DNA of 35,698 nucleotides from a virus. This document shows positions 1-7,458 of this stretch, piece by piece. The stretch lies in the IMG/VR virus record IMGVR_UViG_3300031537_000006, positions 1 to 35,698 of that record. The stretch is one strand, 5' to 3'. Below the pieces are notes generated by a model, which was not told the DNA's origin, did not search any database, and saw nothing but the letters and a program-made list of their open reading frames with translations. How positions within the stretch are numbered: position 1 is the first letter of the stretch; every line of letters starts with the position of its first letter. A program made the translations under genes and the position numbers.

Positions 1-546
1 TTGCTGAAGAAGGCAATTGTAGAAAGGGGTTTTAAATACAGTTTTAAGGCATGGAAGGATATGGACGGGAAACTGTGGATCATAGATGCCCATCGCAGGA
101 AGCAAGCCCTTAAAATGCTCCAGTCTGATGGGTATTACATTGCCCCGATCCCTTATGAAATAATACATGCCGAAACAAAGAAAGAAGCCATCGAGGAGAT
201 TGCCTTTGTAAACTCTCAGTACTCGGATATAAACCCGGATACTGAACTGTTCAAAAAGTATGAAATTAACTTAAGCGATCTGCCTATTTCCATGAAGGAG
301 TTTAATATCAGTTTTGGGGACGGCTCTGGTAGTTCTGGTGATCCCAAGGAAGAAAAAACTGAACAGAAAGATGTTATTTATAAATTTCATATTTACTTTT
401 CCCTGGAATCTGATAATACTTTTATCAATTCAATCATAAAGAAATTGATAGCCATAATGTTAAAAAATAGCCTTAATTTTAAGATATTAAACAACAATGA
501 TATCGAAATAGACCCTGAAAACATTACAAAAAATGTTGAACAATAA
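1..546 (+). CDS. ParB-like nuclease-domain protein, 5' truncated by window edge
   Basis: This is the C-terminal part of a ParB/sulfiredoxin-superfamily protein, and the frame is open at base 1. The fused gene at 21524 shows that about 37 N-terminal residues are missing, so the TTG at base 1 is not a real start. The visible part has the family motif as DAHRR (residues 29-33). Bases 1-321 match 21635-21955 at about 95%, with the first 125 bases identical. After that the two genes differ: this copy has a short Gly/Ser linker and about 70 charged residues of unknown role, while the other copy has a DNA methyltransferase domain. The stop overlaps the next gene by 14 bp. ParB-type folds bind or cut DNA or hydrolyse nucleotides; the exact activity here is unknown. 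Confidence 0.75.
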   Translation: MLKKAIVERGFKYSFKAWKDMDGKLWIIDAHRRKQALKMLQSDGYYIAPIPYEIIHAETKKEAIEEIAFVNSQYSDINPDTELFKKYEINLSDLPISMKEFNISFGDGSGSSGDPKEEKTEQKDVIYKFHIYFSLESDNTFINSIIKKLIAIMLKNSLNFKILNNNDIEIDPENITKNVEQ

Positions 547-985
547 CGATAAGCAGATACTTTTTGCCGGTATCCAAAATGGGATAGGGTTCACTAGGTC
601 TTGTTATCTTATAAATAAATCACCAAGGGACATATCTAGGTTTATTAAAGAGAACCCTGAAGTTTATAAAAGTGTCCTTGAATCTCACCAACGATATAAG
701 CACTATCTACTTTCACTTGCAAATGATATGGCAAATAAAAAGAATGTAACCGGTTGGCTAAACCAGGTCAGAAAATTGAAAGACGCCCCTGATAAAATTT
801 ATCTTTGGGAAGATTATTGTAAAAAGGATCAGGCTGATAAAAATAAAATAATCAGGGCACACCATATTATTAAGGATGAGCAAGAAACAGCTACGGCATG
901 CGGTTTTGAATATGAGGAATTTGTGGATTTCATAACAGCGGACAATGAGTTGGATATTTATTTTTCAAACCCATTGTTAAAATAA
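533..985 (+). CDS. Hypothetical protein with helix-turn-helix-like N-terminus
   Basis: This is a 150-residue protein of unknown function. Its ATG lies inside the last codons of the preceding ParB-like gene, so the two are probably translated together. The first 60 residues look like a helical DNA-binding segment, with a short alternation around NGIGFTRSCYLINKSPRDI that resembles helix-turn-helix regions of small terminase subunits. This resemblance is weak and is inference only. The C-terminal half is acidic and ends in a hydrophobic tail. No signal peptide or membrane segment is seen. Confidence 0.6.
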   Translation: MLNNNDKQILFAGIQNGIGFTRSCYLINKSPRDISRFIKENPEVYKSVLESHQRYKHYLLSLANDMANKKNVTGWLNQVRKLKDAPDKIYLWEDYCKKDQADKNKIIRAHHIIKDEQETATACGFEYEEFVDFITADNELDIYFSNPLLK

Positions 986-1031
986 AAAAATATATATATC
1001 TTTATGTAAATTAATAATTTGTGTCAAAAAA

Positions 1032-1529
1032 TTGAACTATAAATCAAAATATCACCGTTGGAATCAATCAGATAGGGATATAATTAAAAAGAACTATCTC
1101 ACAAAAACAAACGGTGAAATAGCTAAAATATTAGATCGCACCCCAGAGTCAGTTAGAAAAGAATTTGAAAAGCTCAAATTAAAACGTCCAACAAAATCAC
1201 AAGAACAGAAACAACCAAAAAAACTTGGCCGAAAACCAAGGAAAAAGAATGTGTTTGATGCAATCCAGAACGGGATAAACGAGAGAAAACGTATTGAAAA
1301 AGAGATTAAAAGGGAGGAACATAGGAGAAAGAAGTTACTTCAAGAAGCAATGTGGGCAGCTAATTTCGTATCTAAAGAAAGCCAAAAGCAAAAAATAAAA
1401 TCCCCTGATACCAGAAACATGGTTTCTGTTCGTGTAGATAACAAAACAGTTTTTTTCTTCAACCCATCTGCATCTCATGAAAAGATCGAAAACCGTATAT
1501 CAGCTTACAAAGAAAAATGGTGCAAATAA
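1032..1529 (+). CDS. Putative SANT/Myb-like helix-turn-helix DNA-binding protein
   Basis: This is a 165-residue basic protein. Residues 9-52 look like a SANT/Myb or HNH-associated helix-turn-helix: a Trp near the start, then DIIKKNYLTKTNGEIAKIL and a second recognition-like helix with RTPESVRKEF. A very Lys/Arg-rich coiled segment follows (about residues 53-110), then a small beta-rich end. The only usable start is TTG at 1032, because no ATG or GTG lies in frame between the upstream stop at 978 and that codon. The role is probably DNA binding; the target is unknown. Confidence 0.55.
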   Translation: MNYKSKYHRWNQSDRDIIKKNYLTKTNGEIAKILDRTPESVRKEFEKLKLKRPTKSQEQKQPKKLGRKPRKKNVFDAIQNGINERKRIEKEIKREEHRRKKLLQEAMWAANFVSKESQKQKIKSPDTRNMVSVRVDNKTVFFFNPSASHEKIENRISAYKEKWCK

Positions 1530-1725
1530 TAACATTCCATATATATAGACCCTTGATTGGGCATCCTTCTGGTGAGGAGTTTCGCCGTGTACAGTTGGGA
1601 TAAACGGCATTAATTTGTATGAGAAAAACCCCAATAGATCATACATCTGCGAAGTGGCCCAACCCCAGGAAGGAATAAGTAAAACAGATAGGGGTAAGCT
1701 GGGCAAATAACCCAGCTTTTTTATT
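1530..1725 (+). ncRNA. Candidate structured intergenic RNA ending in a terminator
   Basis: No convincing protein gene is seen in this stretch. It contains several possible stems: GCCGT with ACGGC around 1583-1607, GGTGA with TCGCC around 1573-1588 (an alternative to the first), and TTGGGC with GCCCAA across about 100 nt. It ends in a strong intrinsic terminator. The higher GC content and terminal hairpin are what one expects of a small RNA or a structured 3' UTR. The family was not recognised and no promoter for it was identified. Confidence 0.3.
1696..1724 (+). terminator. Rho-independent terminator
   Basis: An 8-bp perfect stem (AAGCTGGG at 1696-1703 with CCCAGCTT at 1711-1718) closes a 7-nt loop and runs into a T-rich tract. 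It separates the left-edge genes from the promoter and operon that start just downstream. Confidence 0.8.
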
Positions 1726-1740
1726 TTAAATTCCCCGAAA

Positions 1741-1812
1741 AACTTTTGATAATTGTGAAACATTTATTATCTTAGATGCGTAAAAGAAAATATAAGCAAC
1801 AATAAAAAGCCA
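1741..1812 (+). promoter_or_regulatory. Bacteroidota-type promoter with conserved leader, copy 1 of 5
   Basis: The -33 element is TTTG (1745-1748). After a 19-nt spacer the -7 element TATCTTAG (1768-1775) matches the Bacteroides TAnnTTTG pattern. The downstream leader (GTAAAAGAAAATATAAGCAA) is shared with copies at 5336, 17801, 20385 and 35138. This copy differs from the 35138 copy at one base over about 66. It drives the operon that starts at 1820. Confidence 0.8.
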
Positions 1813-1819
1813 AAAAATT

Positions 1820-2128
1820 ATGAAAACATTAGAAGAAATGAGACAAGCTGTTAAAACTAAAGAAGCAAAGATTTTAACTATAGATTTAGCCAATAAATTA
1901 AAAGGTAAAAAAATAAGAACTATTTATTTTGGTTATAAAGGTCAGGACGGTATTGATGAATTTATCATAGGAGATATTAAGCGTGAAATTTATGCAAGTG
2001 GAAAAGAAGGCAAACTTTGTTTATTTACTTCTGATGGCCGTAATACTTATATACGTGCACATAAAGAAAATAATGGTGATTTTACATGTTCAGATAGTGA
2101 TAGATTTGTTTATTTCATTGAATTATGA
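1820..2128 (+). CDS. Hypothetical protein, first gene of promoter-1 operon
   Basis: This 102-residue protein was not recognised. It has a helical N-terminus (about 30 residues) followed by a beta-rich part. It is soluble, with no signal peptide. The ATG lies 8 nt after the conserved promoter leader, and its stop overlaps the start of the next gene (ATGA), so it heads a translationally coupled operon that leads into the SNF2-like helicase. Confidence 0.6.
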   Translation: MKTLEEMRQAVKTKEAKILTIDLANKLKGKKIRTIYFGYKGQDGIDEFIIGDIKREIYASGKEGKLCLFTSDGRNTYIRAHKENNGDFTCSDSDRFVYFIEL

Positions 2129-2448
2129 AAATTAAAGTTATTTCAGTACGCCTTTTAAGCCTTGTCAAAATATCCGACAAGGCTTATAAAGCTACTGCAT
2201 TTAATGGTTCAACTGCAATTATTCCAATATCGCATGTTTTTGGATGTGATTATGATGTACAAAAATCAGAAGCTTATTGGATAAGTGCATGGATACTTGA
2301 AAAAAAAGAGCTACAATATTCTAATAAAAAAACTGCTTGGTTAGATAAGGATACAGGTAGAATTTTGCATAACATTCAATACGAACATCATATTCCAAAT
2401 AAGGTTGATAAAATTAAAATAGAGCATGACGAAAGCCTTTTTAAATAG
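2125..2448 (+). CDS. Hypothetical protein
   Basis: This 107-residue protein was not recognised. It is a mixed alpha/beta soluble protein with many aromatic residues in the middle (around YWISAWILEKKELQY). It overlaps its upstream neighbour by 4 bp and its downstream helicase neighbour by 23 bp, so all three are likely made together. A role linked to the helicase is possible, but only position supports it. Confidence 0.6.
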   Translation: MKIKVISVRLLSLVKISDKAYKATAFNGSTAIIPISHVFGCDYDVQKSEAYWISAWILEKKELQYSNKKTAWLDKDTGRILHNIQYEHHIPNKVDKIKIEHDESLFK

Positions 2449-3625
2449 CCAGGTAAAAGCAATTGATAAACTTAACAGTGTCAAATGCGGTGCTTTGTTT
2501 ATGGAGGCTGGTACTGGAAAGACACGCTCTGCATTGGAACTTATTCGAAACACAGATGCTGATTATGTTTTATGGTTCACCCCATTTCAGACAAAAAAAA
2601 ACCTGCAGGCGGAAATAAACAAATGGGGGGGCATGGATTGTGATATAGTTGGAATAGAAAGTATCCAGAACAGCGATAGGATTTATCTTGAAAATTACAG
2701 GAAAGTTGAAAAAGCAAAAAGGGCATTTATTGTTTGTGATGAAAGCCTAAAAATAAAAAATGCCGATTCCATTAGGACACAAAGGTTAATAGAATTGTCA
2801 AAAATGTCCGAATATAGGCTTATATTAAACGGGACACCGCTTTCAAGTAATTTACTTGATCTATGGTCCCAGATGCAATTTTTGAGCCCTAAAATAATGA
2901 ATATGGATATTGCGGAATTTAAAAACACTTTCTGCGAATACATAAAAATAACTTACTATTCTACAGGATATAGCAGATCATATTCAAAGGAATTCATAAA
3001 TAAATATCATAATATTTATTATCTCTATTCAATGATTGAACCTTTTATTTTTGAAAGTAAACTATCATTGAGTATCGGGCAGCAAAACATTGATCTGAAT
3101 TATTTACTTACCGAAGAAGAAATAAATCAGCATGATGTGCTGAAAGAAAAATATCTTGATAAAGAATACTTGATTGCCAACAACAACAATATATTTCTTG
3201 AAATCACCCAAAAAATGCAGCATAATTATTCTTTAAGCCCAGAAAAATTTACTATTATAGATAAGATTTTATCCGGCATAGATCATTCAAAAGTTTTAAT
3301 TTACGCAAAGTATATTGATACCCAGGAAGCTTTAAGGAAATATTATAATGACATAAGGATAATGAGCCTTCAGAAGCATTCTTTTGGCCTTAACCTTCAG
3401 GATTATAACATCATAATATTTTGGGATAAGACTTGGGATTATGCCCAACGTGAACAAATTGAACGCAGGATTTACCGTGAAGGGCAAAAGAATGATTGTG
3501 TCTATTATGACCTTACCGGTAATGTAGGGCTGGAATCAATGATAAACCAAAATATTGAACGCAAAAGGACTTTGCTTGATATATTTAGTGAAAAAACAAT
3601 GGAACAATTAAAAAAAGAATTATGA
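2426..3625 (+). CDS. SNF2-family (superfamily 2) DNA helicase/translocase
   Basis: This 399-residue protein carries the superfamily-2 motifs in order. Walker A is MEAGTGKT (26-33), Walker B-like is CDES (104-107) where DEAH or DEAQ is usual, motif III is LNGTPLS (134-140), motif V is SFGLNLQ (319-325) and motif VI is QIERRIYREGQ (344-354). The arrangement and the spacing to the C-terminal RecA domain fit compact phage SNF2-like ATPases. Such enzymes move along double-stranded DNA or remodel protein-DNA complexes rather than unwinding it. The gene overlaps both neighbours and is followed by the ParB-like and PAPS-reductase-like pair, which suggests a shared DNA-directed job. The DES variant of motif II is a little unusual. 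Confidence 0.85.
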   Translation: MTKAFLNSQVKAIDKLNSVKCGALFMEAGTGKTRSALELIRNTDADYVLWFTPFQTKKNLQAEINKWGGMDCDIVGIESIQNSDRIYLENYRKVEKAKRAFIVCDESLKIKNADSIRTQRLIELSKMSEYRLILNGTPLSSNLLDLWSQMQFLSPKIMNMDIAEFKNTFCEYIKITYYSTGYSRSYSKEFINKYHNIYYLYSMIEPFIFESKLSLSIGQQNIDLNYLLTEEEINQHDVLKEKYLDKEYLIANNNNIFLEITQKMQHNYSLSPEKFTIIDKILSGIDHSKVLIYAKYIDTQEALRKYYNDIRIMSLQKHSFGLNLQDYNIIIFWDKTWDYAQREQIERRIYREGQKNDCVYYDLTGNVGLESMINQNIERKRTLLDIFSEKTMEQLKKEL

Positions 3626-4167
3626 AAGAAACTTTTAAAAGCCCTGTTTATAATGTGATAGCCGTACCAATTGACAAAATTGAGGCTAATGATTATAACC
3701 CAAACCACGTGGCAAAACGGGAAATGGATTTGCTTTACCAAAGCATTAAATGTGACGGGTATACCATGCCTGTTGTTTGTTTTTATGATAAAGACAGGGA
3801 CAAATATATCCTTGTGGACGGTTATCATAGGCATTTGGTAATGTTAAGGCATAAGGATATCTATGATCGTGAAAACGGTATGTTGCCGGTATCCGTAATT
3901 GAAAAGGATATAAGCGACAGGATGGCATCAACAGTGAGACATAACCGGGCAAGGGGAAAGCATGAGGTCGAATTACAGGCTTCCTTGGTTGCAATGCTAA
4001 AAGCGGGATGGGATGAACTCAAGATAATGAAAGAACTCGGTATGACACTTGAAGAGGTTCAGCGACTCATCGGATTGCGTGGCATCGCATCGGAAATAAA
4101 AGGGGTCCCTTATTCGATTGAAAGGCAGATTGTGGAAGCCGGGGAAGATGTTAAACCTGAAGATTAA
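3622..4167 (+). CDS. ParB-domain protein, IbrB-like
   Basis: This 181-residue protein has a ParB/sulfiredoxin-type domain in its first 115 residues, with DGYHR (66-70) and NRARGKH (108-114), the two motifs typical of the IbrB branch. The C-terminal part looks like a helix-turn-helix (helices around AGWDELKIMKELGMTLEEV). Start and stop are clear: ATG overlaps the helicase stop, and the next gene begins 5 nt after its stop. In characterised E. coli strains IbrB acts with IbrA in gene regulation; in phages the same pair is common and its chemistry is not established. The order helicase, IbrB, IbrA argues for one functional unit. Confidence 0.8.
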   Translation: MKETFKSPVYNVIAVPIDKIEANDYNPNHVAKREMDLLYQSIKCDGYTMPVVCFYDKDRDKYILVDGYHRHLVMLRHKDIYDRENGMLPVSVIEKDISDRMASTVRHNRARGKHEVELQASLVAMLKAGWDELKIMKELGMTLEEVQRLIGLRGIASEIKGVPYSIERQIVEAGEDVKPED

Positions 4168-4172
4168 TAATT

Positions 4173-5303
4173 ATGGGACGTACATCAATAAGGGGAACTG
4201 AAAACGTTCTTGAAGCTACTAAAAAAAGGATATCCTTCCTATTCGACAATTATGATAATATTTCATTATCGTTTTCTGGGGGAAAAGATAGTACAGCATT
4301 GTTTCATTTGGTAAATGAGGAAGCAAAAAAAAGGGACAGAAAATTTATTCTTTATTTTCAGGATCAAGAAGCTGAATACCAAGGAACTATTGATATAATG
4401 GAATGGGCTATGAGACAGGCCAATGTTATCCCATTATGGTACCAGGTCCCAATATTTATGACAAATGCGGCCAGTCACCAACAATTATTTTTATGGGCAT
4501 GGGGAGAAGGCGAAAAGTGGATAAGGGAAAAAAATCCAATTGCAATTCATTCAATTGAAAACAAATATCCAAAAAGGTTTTACAAATTCAATTTATGGGT
4601 ATCACAGCAATTGAGAAAAAGAAAAGGTAAATGCGTTTCAATAATTGGATTGAGGGCAGAAGAAAGCCCGGATCGTAGGTTTGTTATGTTCGGTGAGAAT
4701 AGTGAATTATTCTGGCTACGAAGAAAAGTGAAACCGGACAAAGCTTACCCAATTATTGACTGGAAATATAAGGATGTTTGGAAATATATTATAGAGGGGA
4801 ATTTCAGATATAACAAGATTTATGATAAAATGTATATGTTGGGAGGAAATTTGAGATATTTCAGGGTTTCAAACCTTGTACATGAAAAAGCATTTAGATG
4901 CCTTACCGATTTACAGGAACTTGAGCCTGAAACTTATGACAAACTTGAAGAAAGGCTTCAAGGTGTACATACAGCGGCCATGTATGGAAAGGAAAATTTA
5001 ATATATTCAATAAAGGAATTACCGAAACAATTTAGGACATGGAAGGAATATAAGGAATTTCTATTATCGTCAATACACCCTGATTTAAAAAGATTATTTG
5101 AATATCAATGGAGCCGGTTTGGTGATACGGATGATGTTGGGGCGTGTAAATATATGGTAAAAAGAATACTCCTATGTGATTGGGAAGGAAATATAACATG
5201 GAAAAGGGATTTTGAATTTAATTATAGCAAGGATCAGATACTTTATAAAAACAAGTTGAAGAGAGAAGATGAAATAATAAAAAAATGGATGAAAACATTA
5301 TAA
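4173..5303 (+). CDS. PAPS-reductase-family protein, IbrA-like
   Basis: This 376-residue protein belongs to the adenine-nucleotide alpha-hydrolase/PAPS-reductase fold. The PP-loop SGGKDS is at residues 35-40, DQEAEYQG follows near residue 70, and GLRAEESPDRR lies near residue 160. The extended C-terminal half and the length match the IbrA (DUF3440-type) group. In related PAPS reductases and in DndC the loop activates sulfate or sulfur carriers with ATP. Whether this protein moves sulfur onto DNA, RNA or anything else cannot be seen. It follows the IbrB-like gene by 5 nt and ends the promoter-1 operon. Confidence 0.82.
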   Translation: MGRTSIRGTENVLEATKKRISFLFDNYDNISLSFSGGKDSTALFHLVNEEAKKRDRKFILYFQDQEAEYQGTIDIMEWAMRQANVIPLWYQVPIFMTNAASHQQLFLWAWGEGEKWIREKNPIAIHSIENKYPKRFYKFNLWVSQQLRKRKGKCVSIIGLRAEESPDRRFVMFGENSELFWLRRKVKPDKAYPIIDWKYKDVWKYIIEGNFRYNKIYDKMYMLGGNLRYFRVSNLVHEKAFRCLTDLQELEPETYDKLEERLQGVHTAAMYGKENLIYSIKELPKQFRTWKEYKEFLLSSIHPDLKRLFEYQWSRFGDTDDVGACKYMVKRILLCDWEGNITWKRDFEFNYSKDQILYKNKLKREDEIIKKWMKTL

Positions 5304-5333
5304 CTAAAAATAAATTATAAAACCCCCAAAAAA

Positions 5334-5408
5334 CTTTTGATATTTATGAAACATTTTATATCTTAGTATCGTAAAAGAAAATATAAGCAACAATTTAAAG
5401 CCAATAAG
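5334..5408 (+). promoter_or_regulatory. Bacteroidota-type promoter with conserved leader, copy 2 of 5
   Basis: TTTG (5336-5339), a 19-nt spacer and TATCTTAG (5359-5366) form the promoter. The leader GTAAAAGAAAATATAAGCAA then CAATTTAAAGCC runs almost to the ATG at 5409. The ending CAATTTAAAGCC is shared with copy 3 and nearly with copy 4, which sets these three apart from copies 1 and 5. Confidence 0.8.
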
Positions 5409-5678
5409 ATGAAAAGATTTGAACAAAGAGCAGAAGAAAGAAAAGAGCGGATGAACATTCTATTCGAAGAGGTTGAAGCTATTAACAGCTTTATTAAGGC
5501 TGAGACAAAAAAATTTGATATGCTTATTAAGCAATCTGAACAAACAAGGCTGGCAATACTGCAAAAAACTGGAGAACTTGAGCTTTTTCAAGACACAAAT
5601 GAACACGAAACAGAAATTCTCGAAACCCTTGAAAAAGAAGAAAACTTTGAAGAAAAATTATTATTATATCTAAAATAA
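5409..5678 (+). CDS. Small coiled-coil protein
   Basis: This 89-residue protein was not recognised by family. Almost the whole chain is charged and helical with heptad-like hydrophobics from about residue 15 to 60, consistent with a coiled coil; the C-terminus is acidic. It is the first gene after promoter copy 2 and starts a run of tiny overlapping genes. Confidence 0.6.
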   Translation: MKRFEQRAEERKERMNILFEEVEAINSFIKAETKKFDMLIKQSEQTRLAILQKTGELELFQDTNEHETEILETLEKEENFEEKLLLYLK

Positions 5679-5683
5679 TAAAA

Positions 5684-5851
5684 ATGAACTACATCGAACT
5701 ATACAAAAAAATGGTTCCTAAATTAGGAATAGTAGAACTAATTAGGCAGAAAAAATCATTTGAAAATGACATTAAATCGCCTGGGTTTTCCTCATCAAAG
5801 GAAGCCATTATTTTGGACATTATTTATAAACGATTAGAAGAAATATCATGA
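5684..5851 (+). CDS. Small hypothetical protein (55 aa)
   Basis: A 55-residue reading frame starts at an ATG 5 nt after the preceding stop and ends in TGA overlapping the next ATG. It begins MNYIELYKKMVPKLGIVELI and is predicted to be helical. The tight spacing and A-rich leader support translation. The function is unknown. Confidence 0.5.
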   Translation: MNYIELYKKMVPKLGIVELIRQKKSFENDIKSPGFSSSKEAIILDIIYKRLEEIS

Positions 5852-5997
5852 CCACAGAACAATTAGATCAGGGTATAGCTGATATTAACAATTTAATGTT
5901 AATATCAAATTCAATTGAAACAGCAAAAAAGCTGTTAATAAGGAATGAAGAATTAACAAAAAAAATTAAATCATGTTGTTGCTTGCTTTATTTTTAA
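5848..5997 (+). CDS. Small hypothetical protein (49 aa)
   Basis: A 49-residue frame overlaps the upstream stop (ATGA). It is a helical, slightly acidic peptide that ends with three consecutive cysteines and a hydrophobic tail. The last 25 bases also encode the start of a membrane peptide in another frame. The function is unknown. Confidence 0.45.
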   Translation: MTTEQLDQGIADINNLMLISNSIETAKKLLIRNEELTKKIKSCCCLLYF

Positions 5998-6056
5998 TTT
6001 GCACGTGCATTCTGATAATATTAATCATGAAAGCACCAGAAATAAAAGAAAATTAA
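5973..6056 (+). CDS. Tiny single-pass membrane peptide (27 aa)
   Basis: A 27-residue frame starts with ATG inside the previous gene. Residues 1-19 are almost wholly hydrophobic (MLLLALFLICTCILIILIM), followed by a short charged tail. A single-span membrane peptide of this kind could belong to lysis or host-membrane modulation, but nothing specific shows it. Its small size means it could be spurious. Confidence 0.35.
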   Translation: MLLLALFLICTCILIILIMKAPEIKEN

Positions 6057-6085
6057 CCTGCCAGTTTCCGCTAATTATGGCGGTG

Positions 6086-6146
6086 CCCCTGATCCTTTCG
6101 AGGACAGGGGTTTTGGCAGTAGAAACACATAAAAATAATAACATGG
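6086..6146 (+). promoter_or_regulatory. UUCG-capped hairpin with conserved leader, element 1 of 3
   Basis: CCCCTG (6086-6091) pairs with CAGGGG (6105-6110). After a bulged A, TCCT pairs with AGGA and closes a TTCG tetraloop (6097-6100). TTTT follows, then TTGGCAGTAGAAACACAT and an A-rich run to the ATG at 6143. The same hairpin-plus-leader arrangement recurs at 18405 and 19003. It is probably a terminator or attenuator coupled to a leader. Confidence 0.65.
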
Positions 6147-6364
6147 GAATATCTATAAATTTTAATATTAACGATGAAATCTTTACAATAAAAGATTTTA
6201 AAATAGTAATTGGTTTTATAAAAGAAACCGATGTAAAAATTGATAAATTTGGAAATACTACTATTAGGCATTGGATTGAAGAATCTAATGGAAAATTCTT
6301 TTTTATGGACGATAAATTCTGTTTTAAAACAGAAGATGACCTCATTAATTATATCTTATCATGA
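6143..6364 (+). CDS. Small hypothetical protein downstream of UNCG hairpin
   Basis: This 73-residue protein was not recognised. It starts MGISINFNINDEIF and appears mostly beta-stranded, with a Phe-rich stretch near FFFMDDKFCF. The ATG at 6143 is preferred over upstream starts because those would translate through the UUCG hairpin and its leader. Its stop overlaps the next ATG (ATGA), so the two are coupled. Confidence 0.55.
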   Translation: MGISINFNINDEIFTIKDFKIVIGFIKETDVKIDKFGNTTIRHWIEESNGKFFFMDDKFCFKTEDDLINYILS

Positions 6365-6621
6365 AAAAAGTAAAAATAATTCTTGAACAAAATGACAGCA
6401 AAACCATTAATAATTTCGCTATCATACGCGGAAAAGAAGACAGGGGGCAAACTATTATTGAAATAGGATCTCCAATATTTTTGAGATATTGGGTCCTTCT
6501 TTTACTTGATGTAGTATCAGATAATAAAGATATTTCAACTTTTAAATCACTAACGTACAATAATAATTATAAATATACCCCTAACCAGGCCGCAATGGAT
6601 TTCTATTTATTAGCACAATAA
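6361..6621 (+). CDS. Hypothetical protein
   Basis: This 86-residue protein was not recognised. It has a basic N-terminal strand region, then a hydrophobic middle (around FLRYWVLLLLDVV) that could be a buried helix or a short membrane-associated segment. It overlaps the preceding gene by 4 bp. Confidence 0.5.
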   Translation: MKKVKIILEQNDSKTINNFAIIRGKEDRGQTIIEIGSPIFLRYWVLLLLDVVSDNKDISTFKSLTYNNNYKYTPNQAAMDFYLLAQ

Positions 6622-6650
6622 ACATTTATTCAATATATAATAATAATATT

Positions 6651-7226
6651 ATGAATGTATTAACACAAATTATAATCATACCCATTTTAGTCTGTTTTTT
6701 ATTTTTTATACTCAGGAAAGCGAAGAAGATAAAAGAAAACAATGACCGTGTATTCAATGATTATATAAATAAATGCATTATTATAATGCTCTTATTATTG
6801 TCGAATACAGTAAGATCACAAGATGTAATGATCGGATGTTATGCCGGTACTGCAAAGTTTATTACAAATATTCAAATAAATGACTTAGTAGGGATAGGTC
6901 CGGTGTTTTCACACGGTAATGCGAATATTACTGACGTGTCAATGAAAATAACCCAGGTTGGGGCTATTATGTCATTCGCCCCTTATCCTGAATATGGGAA
7001 GATAATGTTAGGTTCATCATACATAAAATATGATTGCACTGAGGACAACAACCTGTTTTTTTCTCCTGAAAAGCTTAGGAATTTCTCTGTCGATATAGGG
7101 GCTATGGTTTATATCGATAAGTCAGATATATGCTCTTTTTACATATCTAACGACTGGTCAAATTGGATATTGACTTTAGGTGTTGGGATAAACATCATTA
7201 ATTTGTATAAATTCATTTATAAATAA
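6651..7226 (+). CDS. Putative secreted or outer-membrane beta-barrel-like protein
   Basis: This 191-residue protein has an N-terminal membrane helix (residues 3-22), a basic stretch, and a second hydrophobic segment (about 43-53) followed by NTVRSQD, which looks like a signal-peptide cleavage region. The rest alternates in a way typical of Bacteroidota outer-membrane beta-barrels, with repeated Gly-rich strands such as VGAIMSFAPYP and LGVGINI. An internal start near residue 46 would give a simple secreted barrel. A phage-encoded surface protein of this type could block receptors or alter the envelope during infection, but this is inference. Confidence 0.5.
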   Translation: MNVLTQIIIIPILVCFLFFILRKAKKIKENNDRVFNDYINKCIIIMLLLLSNTVRSQDVMIGCYAGTAKFITNIQINDLVGIGPVFSHGNANITDVSMKITQVGAIMSFAPYPEYGKIMLGSSYIKYDCTEDNNLFFSPEKLRNFSVDIGAMVYIDKSDICSFYISNDWSNWILTLGVGINIINLYKFIYK

Positions 7227-7236
7227 AATTATTATT

Positions 7237-7458
7237 ATGAAATTATCAGATTTAAGAATGGATGACATTTTTGTCTTTAAGGGTGAATCTTTAAGTAGAG
7301 ATTTTATGTATAAGGAAAAGATTGGCAATAAGTATTATTATACTTATAGGTCAGGATTAGCAATTTACGAAATTGATATTAATAAAGAGGTAAAATTGAT
7401 TGATTCGCCTCGTTCTAAAAGATGGTATAACATGTTAATTAAAAAATTATGGTGGTAA
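7237..7458 (+). CDS. Small hypothetical protein
   Basis: This 73-residue protein was not recognised. The first 55 residues look like an all-beta fold (KLSDLRMDDIFVFKG opening) with a basic C-terminus ending in two Trp. It starts 10 nt after the barrel-like gene and overlaps the next gene by 10 bp. Confidence 0.5.
   Translation: MKLSDLRMDDIFVFKGESLSRDFMYKEKIGNKYYYTYRSGLAIYEIDINKEVKLIDSPRSKRWYNMLIKKLWW

Noticed and set aside
1500-1763. Minus-strand gene
   Set aside because: It would cover the terminator and part of the promoter on the other strand, and all recognised genes here are on the + strand.
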